Source of the DNA: UBA10427 sp003500135
Lineage (GTDB): Bacteria > Bacteroidota > Bacteroidia > Cytophagales > Cyclobacteriaceae
Length of the DNA: 8,245 nt
Direction: 5' to 3'
NCBI GenBank assembly: GCA_963966275.1
Contig: CAWZYQ010000163.1
Span: forward strand, 1-8,245
Below, one piece after another: positions 5,898-8,245 of this stretch; the first letter of the stretch is position 1; each line of letters starts with the position of its first letter. The notes under the pieces were generated by a model, which did not search any database, was not told where the DNA came from, and was given only the letters and a program-made list of their open reading frames with translations. The position numbers and the translations under genes are program-made.

Positions 5898-6556
5898 CAC
5901 AAAACACCGCACTAATTGCCGGCGCTACCGGATTGGTGGGTAGCGCCCTGCTTGAATTGTTGCTCAATAGTGATGCCTACAGTCAGGTCACCGTGCTCAC
6001 ACGCAGGCCATTGAAACGGTCACATCCTAAGCTCAAAGAGGTGGAGATCAACTTTGATGAGCTGGAGAATTACACTGATCAGCTACGAGCCGATGTGTTT
6101 TTTTGCTGCCTGGGTACTACAATGAAAAAGGCCGGTTCCAAAGAGAAATTTTATAAGGTCGACTATGAATATCCGCAGGAGCTAGGTAAAATAGCCAAAA
6201 CCAACGGCGCCGGGCAGTTCCACCTGATTTCGGCTATGGGCGCCAATGCGAATTCCTCCATCTTTTACAATCGCGTAAAAGGCGAAATAGAGGCTACACT
6301 TGCAAATATGCAACTGCCTTCGCTGCAGATATACCGGCCTGCCCTGCTTACCGGCGACCGGAAAGAGCATCGTACAGGTGAAAAAATAAGTATTACCCTG
6401 TTCAAAGTGGTCGACCCATTACTGGTTGGCGGATTGAAAAAATACCGGTCGATCCCGGCAGCAACGGTCGCCAAAGCGATGTATAAAACCTCCAGGGGTC
6501 CCTTTGGCGGGGTGAAAATCCTTGAATCGGACCAGCTGCACGAGATTGGCGAATAA
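5894..6556 (+). CDS. Rossmann-fold NAD(P)-binding oxidoreductase (atypical SDR, HTATIP2/TIP30-like)
   Basis: A 220-residue protein opening with a beta-strand and the nucleotide-binding loop ALIAGATGLVGS (Gly10 to Gly16), the NAD(P) signature of atypical short-chain dehydrogenases. Further features are TVLTRRP after the second strand, where Arg residues suggest NADP preference, then FFCCLGTT (69-76), LISAMGA (111-117), an SDR-like Tyr125-xxx-Lys129 in FYNRVKGE, and YRPALLTG (147-154). Together these match the TIP30/HTATIP2-like group seen in many bacteria, whose reactions are mostly unassigned. The start ATG overlaps the stop of the thioredoxin-fold gene by four bases, so the two are very likely one operon. 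It stops 90 bases before dtd. The fold is certain; the substrate is unknown. Confidence 0.88.
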   Translation: MTQNTALIAGATGLVGSALLELLLNSDAYSQVTVLTRRPLKRSHPKLKEVEINFDELENYTDQLRADVFFCCLGTTMKKAGSKEKFYKVDYEYPQELGKIAKTNGAGQFHLISAMGANANSSIFYNRVKGEIEATLANMQLPSLQIYRPALLTGDRKEHRTGEKISITLFKVVDPLLVGGLKKYRSIPAATVAKAMYKTSRGPFGGVKILESDQLHEIGE

Positions 6557-6585
6557 ACCCGTCTCAAAAGTGAAGCGCCATACAT

Positions 6586-6617
6586 TTTGATTAGCTCTCG
6601 TCCTATTTGTATTTTGT
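6586..6617 (+). promoter_or_regulatory. Candidate promoter for dtd-mazG
   Basis: TTTG at 6586-6589 is followed after 20 bases by TATTTTG (6610-6616), one base short of TAnnTTTG. It lies in the 90-base gap before dtd, about 30 bases from the GTG start. The -7 box overlaps a small inverted repeat (TTTTGT / ACAAAA, 6612-6628), and GCCATACA occurs directly repeated at 6577-6584 and 6618-6625. These are suggestive but weak. Confidence 0.3.
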
Positions 6618-6646
6618 GCCATACAAAAAACTAAATACAAGAAAAG

Positions 6647-7099
6647 GTGATAGCAGTAATCCAACGAACGACAGATGCCAGCGTAACCATAGAAAACAAA
6701 GTAACAGGCGCCATAAAAAATGGGCTGGTAGTACTTCTGGGCATTGAAGATGCAGACAACGAAGAAGACATTGCCTGGTTGAGCAAGAAGATCGTGAACA
6801 TGCGGATATTTAATGACGAGGAGGGCAAAATGAACAACGGCCTGCTCGACGTGGACGGCGATATTCTGCTGGTCAGCCAGTTTACCCTTCATGCCAGCAC
6901 CAAAAAGGGCAACCGACCCTCATATATCAAAGCGGCCAAGCCCGATGTGGCTATACCTCTATACGAGAAATTTATCGAACAGCTGGAATCCGATGCCGGC
7001 AGGAAAGTAGAAACCGGCGAATTTGGGGCTATGATGGAGGTGGCGCTGGTCAATGACGGCCCTGTTACGATAATTGTGGACACAAAAGACAGGAAATAA
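6647..7099 (+). CDS. dtd: D-aminoacyl-tRNA deacylase
   Basis: Hydrolyses D-amino acids, and in many bacteria also glycine, from mischarged tRNA, protecting translation; acts in the cytosol as a homodimer. The protein has 150 residues, the family's usual size. It begins MIAVIQRTTDASVTIENK, matching the highly conserved MRAVIQRV..ASV opening. This fixes the start as GTG at 6647; no ATG fits. The two family signatures are present: SQFTL at 77-81 in LLVSQFTLHAST and the Gly-cisPro motif GPVT at 138-141 near the C-terminus, which together form the chiral-proofreading site across the dimer. A purine-rich AGAAAAG abuts the start with no spacing, so it is not a standard ribosome site. The stop TAA shares its last A with the ATG of the next gene. 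The identification is very secure. Confidence 0.97.
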   Translation: MIAVIQRTTDASVTIENKVTGAIKNGLVVLLGIEDADNEEDIAWLSKKIVNMRIFNDEEGKMNNGLLDVDGDILLVSQFTLHASTKKGNRPSYIKAAKPDVAIPLYEKFIEQLESDAGRKVETGEFGAMMEVALVNDGPVTIIVDTKDRK

Positions 7100-7425
7100 T
7101 GACGATTAAGGAAGCACAGCAAAAAGTGGATGAGTGGATCAAGACCTATGGCGTGCGCTATTTCAGCGAACTGACCAACATGGCCATATTAACGGAAGAG
7201 GTTGGGGAGCTGGCCCGAATTTTGGCACGCACCTACGGCGACCAATCGTTTAAAAAGACCGACCTGGACCGCAACCTGCCCGATGAGATGGCCGATGTGC
7301 TATGGGCGCTGATCTGCCTGGCCAACCAGACGGGTGTAGATCTTGAAAAGGCACTTGAAGCCAACCTGAAAAAGAAAACGGAGCGGGACAATGAACGGCA
7401 TAAGAAAAATAAGAAGTTGCACTAG
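7099..7425 (+). CDS. MazG-like nucleotide pyrophosphohydrolase
   Basis: A small all-alpha enzyme of 108 residues that would hydrolyse a nucleoside triphosphate, probably a non-canonical or surplus (d)NTP, to the monophosphate and pyrophosphate. The metal-binding signature is clear: EExxE at 33-37 in LTEEVGELARI and ExxD at 63-66 in LPDEMADVLWAL, the acidic cluster of the MazG/dUTPase-like superfamily. It has a single domain, unlike the double-domain E. coli MazG, and a Lys-rich C-terminal tail (KKKTERDNERHKKNKK). The start ATG overlaps the dtd stop by one base (TAATG), so translation is likely coupled. Pairing with dtd suggests a shared housekeeping role in removing faulty building blocks, which is my inference. 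It is not evidence for a toxin-antitoxin unit, since no mazEF is present. The exact substrate cannot be read from sequence. Confidence 0.92.
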   Translation: MTIKEAQQKVDEWIKTYGVRYFSELTNMAILTEEVGELARILARTYGDQSFKKTDLDRNLPDEMADVLWALICLANQTGVDLEKALEANLKKKTERDNERHKKNKKLH

Positions 7426-7494
7426 TTCGTGGTAAATGTTTGCAAAGCAAATTTTGCTCGAAGGTTGTGCATGTTAAACTTACTTGTTAACTGA

Positions 7495-7526
7495 AAAAAG
7501 GCTGAACCTCTCGGCTCATCCTTTTT
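7495..7526. terminator. Bidirectional intrinsic terminator between convergent genes
   Basis: AAAAAGG (7495-7501) pairs with CCTTTTT (7520-7526). Inside it TGA pairs with TCA and CC with GG around a TCTC loop, with two single mismatches (C/T and A/C). The A-tract before and T-tract after let it work in both directions. It lies 70 bases after the MazG-like gene and 80 bases beyond the GH3 stop, as expected between convergent genes. Confidence 0.65.
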
Positions 7527-7561
7527 ATGACCATTATAACAAAACTTAGTATGAATGCTTG

Positions 7562-7587
7562 CCTGCAGGTTTTTTCCAACTTGCAGG
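7562..7587 (+). terminator. Second hairpin in the convergent spacer, possible back-up terminator
   Basis: CCTGCAGGTT (7562-7571) pairs with AACTTGCAGG (7578-7587) through ten pairs, one of them G-T, around a six-base loop. On the plus strand it is followed by a T-rich stretch (ATTTATTTTC, 7590-7599). On the minus strand it begins 18 bases past the GH3 stop but has no T-run after it, so a plus-strand role or an mRNA-end stabiliser is more likely. Confidence 0.4.
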
Positions 7588-7605
7588 ACTATTTATTTTC
7601 TTAGC

Positions 7606-8216
7606 TCAAATCCCCACCTCTTCACTCAACCGTATATCTCGGGAAGAAGCGCCAAGCTGAAGGGTATACGTGCCAGGCTCCAGCGCCCATTGATTTAGGC
7701 CTTCGTCCCAGTAGCGTATTTCCGTAACCGGGATGTACATCTCCAGGTTTGTGGTATCACCGGGAGCTAAATCCGTGGTTTTGGCAAAAGCCTTCAACTC
7801 CTGCACCGGCCGGTCGACCTGTGTGTCGGGTTTGGCCACATAAACCTGTACAACTTCTTTACCCGGCCTGGTTCCGGTATTTTCAACGGTAAGCCGTACA
7901 TGAATAGTATCGTTTTCTATATTCACCTCCATGTTATTGTAAGCAAAATTGGTGTATGAAAGGCCGTAGCCAAAAGGATAGGACACCTCCAGCTGCGCTT
8001 TGTCAAAATGTCGGTAGCCCACGTAAATCCCTTCTTCGTAATTCGTATAGTCCACATCTTTGATCAGCTCCTCGTCTGGCTTTTCTTCACCTGAGTTGAA
8101 CATGTCGAACATGCCCATGGCGCCTCCACCTTCGGGGAAATTCTTGTTCGCCCAGTGGTCGTTGAGATGTACTGGGAAGGTCATGGGCAGCTTGCCACTA
8201 GGATTTACCTTTCCGC
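7606..8216 (-). CDS. Glycoside hydrolase family 3 (beta-glucosidase-like), C-terminal part only
   Basis: The last 200 or so residues of a GH3 enzyme, a family of exo-acting beta-glucosidases and beta-xylosidases, in Bacteroidota usually periplasmic. The visible part starts inside the second GH3 domain with NPSGKLPMTFP, the conserved NPSGKLPxTxP motif. It continues through YEEGIYVGYRHFDK and SYPFGYGLSYTNF, both family hallmarks, into a C-terminal fibronectin type III-like domain (about the last 120 residues, with VTVENTG- and GKEVVQVYV-type strands). It stops at TGA 7606-7608. The catalytic Asp nucleophile and the signal peptide lie in the missing N-terminal part, about 500-600 residues by family norms. 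The gene is cut because the contig ends in adapter at 8217; no internal frameshift is seen. Family secure, substrate unknown. Confidence 0.93.
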
Positions 8217-8245
8217 CTGTCTCTTATACACATCTCCGAGCCCAC
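8217..8245 (+). other. Illumina Nextera transposon-end adapter (non-genomic)
   Basis: Bases 8217-8235 read CTGTCTCTTATACACATCT, the 19-base Tn5 mosaic end in the orientation found at read ends. They are followed at 8236-8245 by CCGAGCCCAC, the start of the Nextera i7-side adapter. This is a library artefact left untrimmed at a contig end. The first C may also belong to the genome, since it completes a Gly codon of the GH3 gene. Confidence 0.97.

Noticed and set aside
6419..6892. A 157-codon minus-strand frame across the SDR-dtd junction
   Set aside because: It is antisense to two secure genes, and its translation shows no domain.
7439..7463. Hairpin TTTGC-aaa-GCAAA just after the MazG-like gene
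   Set aside because: The stem is only five pairs with no T-run directly after it. The hairpin at 7495-7526 is a far better terminator.
1..8216. CRISPR arrays, tRNA or rRNA genes, phage or defence genes, insertion sequences
   Set aside because: I saw no regularly spaced repeats, no cloverleaf or rRNA sequence, and no transposase, integrase or nuclease motif. The gene content is explained without them.
8217..8235. Real transposon end or insertion at the right edge
   Set aside because: The mosaic end is followed by synthetic Nextera adapter sequence at the very end of the contig, which is a library artefact.

Overview
The window looks like a draft-genome contig from a member of the Bacteroidota, probably a Cytophagales- or Sphingobacteriales-like organism. 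The grounds are family-level: a Bacteroidota-style thioredoxin-fold protein with a WCGDA motif, a Bacteroidota-type GH3 C-terminus, AT-rich spacers, and starts without clear Shine-Dalgarno sequences. No marker gene fixes the taxon. The last 29 bases (8217-8245) are not genomic. They are Illumina Nextera transposon-end adapter, so the right edge is a true assembly end.

Left half, minus strand (4107 down to base 1, running off the edge): a type I modular polyketide synthase (PKS) gene read as KS, AT, DH and the structural half of a KR, about 1,369 residues visible. The catalytic residues of KS, AT and DH are all present. As written, the frame is broken three times: an in-frame TAA in the KS (3799-3801), a one-base loss just after the AT active-site GHSxG (between 2217 and 2218), and an in-frame TAA in the KR structural subdomain (371-373). 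Homology continues straight across every break. At least two breaks fall on a conserved Glu codon expected to be GAA. The gene is therefore either a very recent pseudogene or an intact gene carrying consensus errors.

Centre: a 412-base AT-rich divergent spacer (4108-4519) with two perfect short inverted repeats separates the PKS from an Sfp-type 4'-phosphopantetheinyl transferase (4520-5194, plus strand). This enzyme is the obvious candidate to load phosphopantetheine onto the synthase's carrier domain, which lies beyond the left edge.

Right half, plus strand: a thioredoxin-fold protein (5268-5897) overlaps a Rossmann-fold NAD(P)-binding oxidoreductase (5894-6556) by four bases. After a 90-base gap comes D-aminoacyl-tRNA deacylase dtd (GTG start, 6647-7099), which overlaps a MazG-type nucleotide pyrophosphohydrolase (7099-7425) by one base. 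This block looks like housekeeping and quality-control functions. A convergent spacer with a likely bidirectional terminator (7495-7526) follows, then the C-terminal part of a glycoside hydrolase family 3 enzyme on the minus strand (7606-8216), cut by the contig end.

I see no CRISPR array, tRNA, rRNA, riboswitch, insertion sequence or integrase. The most useful observations are the three PKS lesions, the unusual KS, AT and DH motif residues, the PKS-PPTase divergent pair, and the adapter at the right end.
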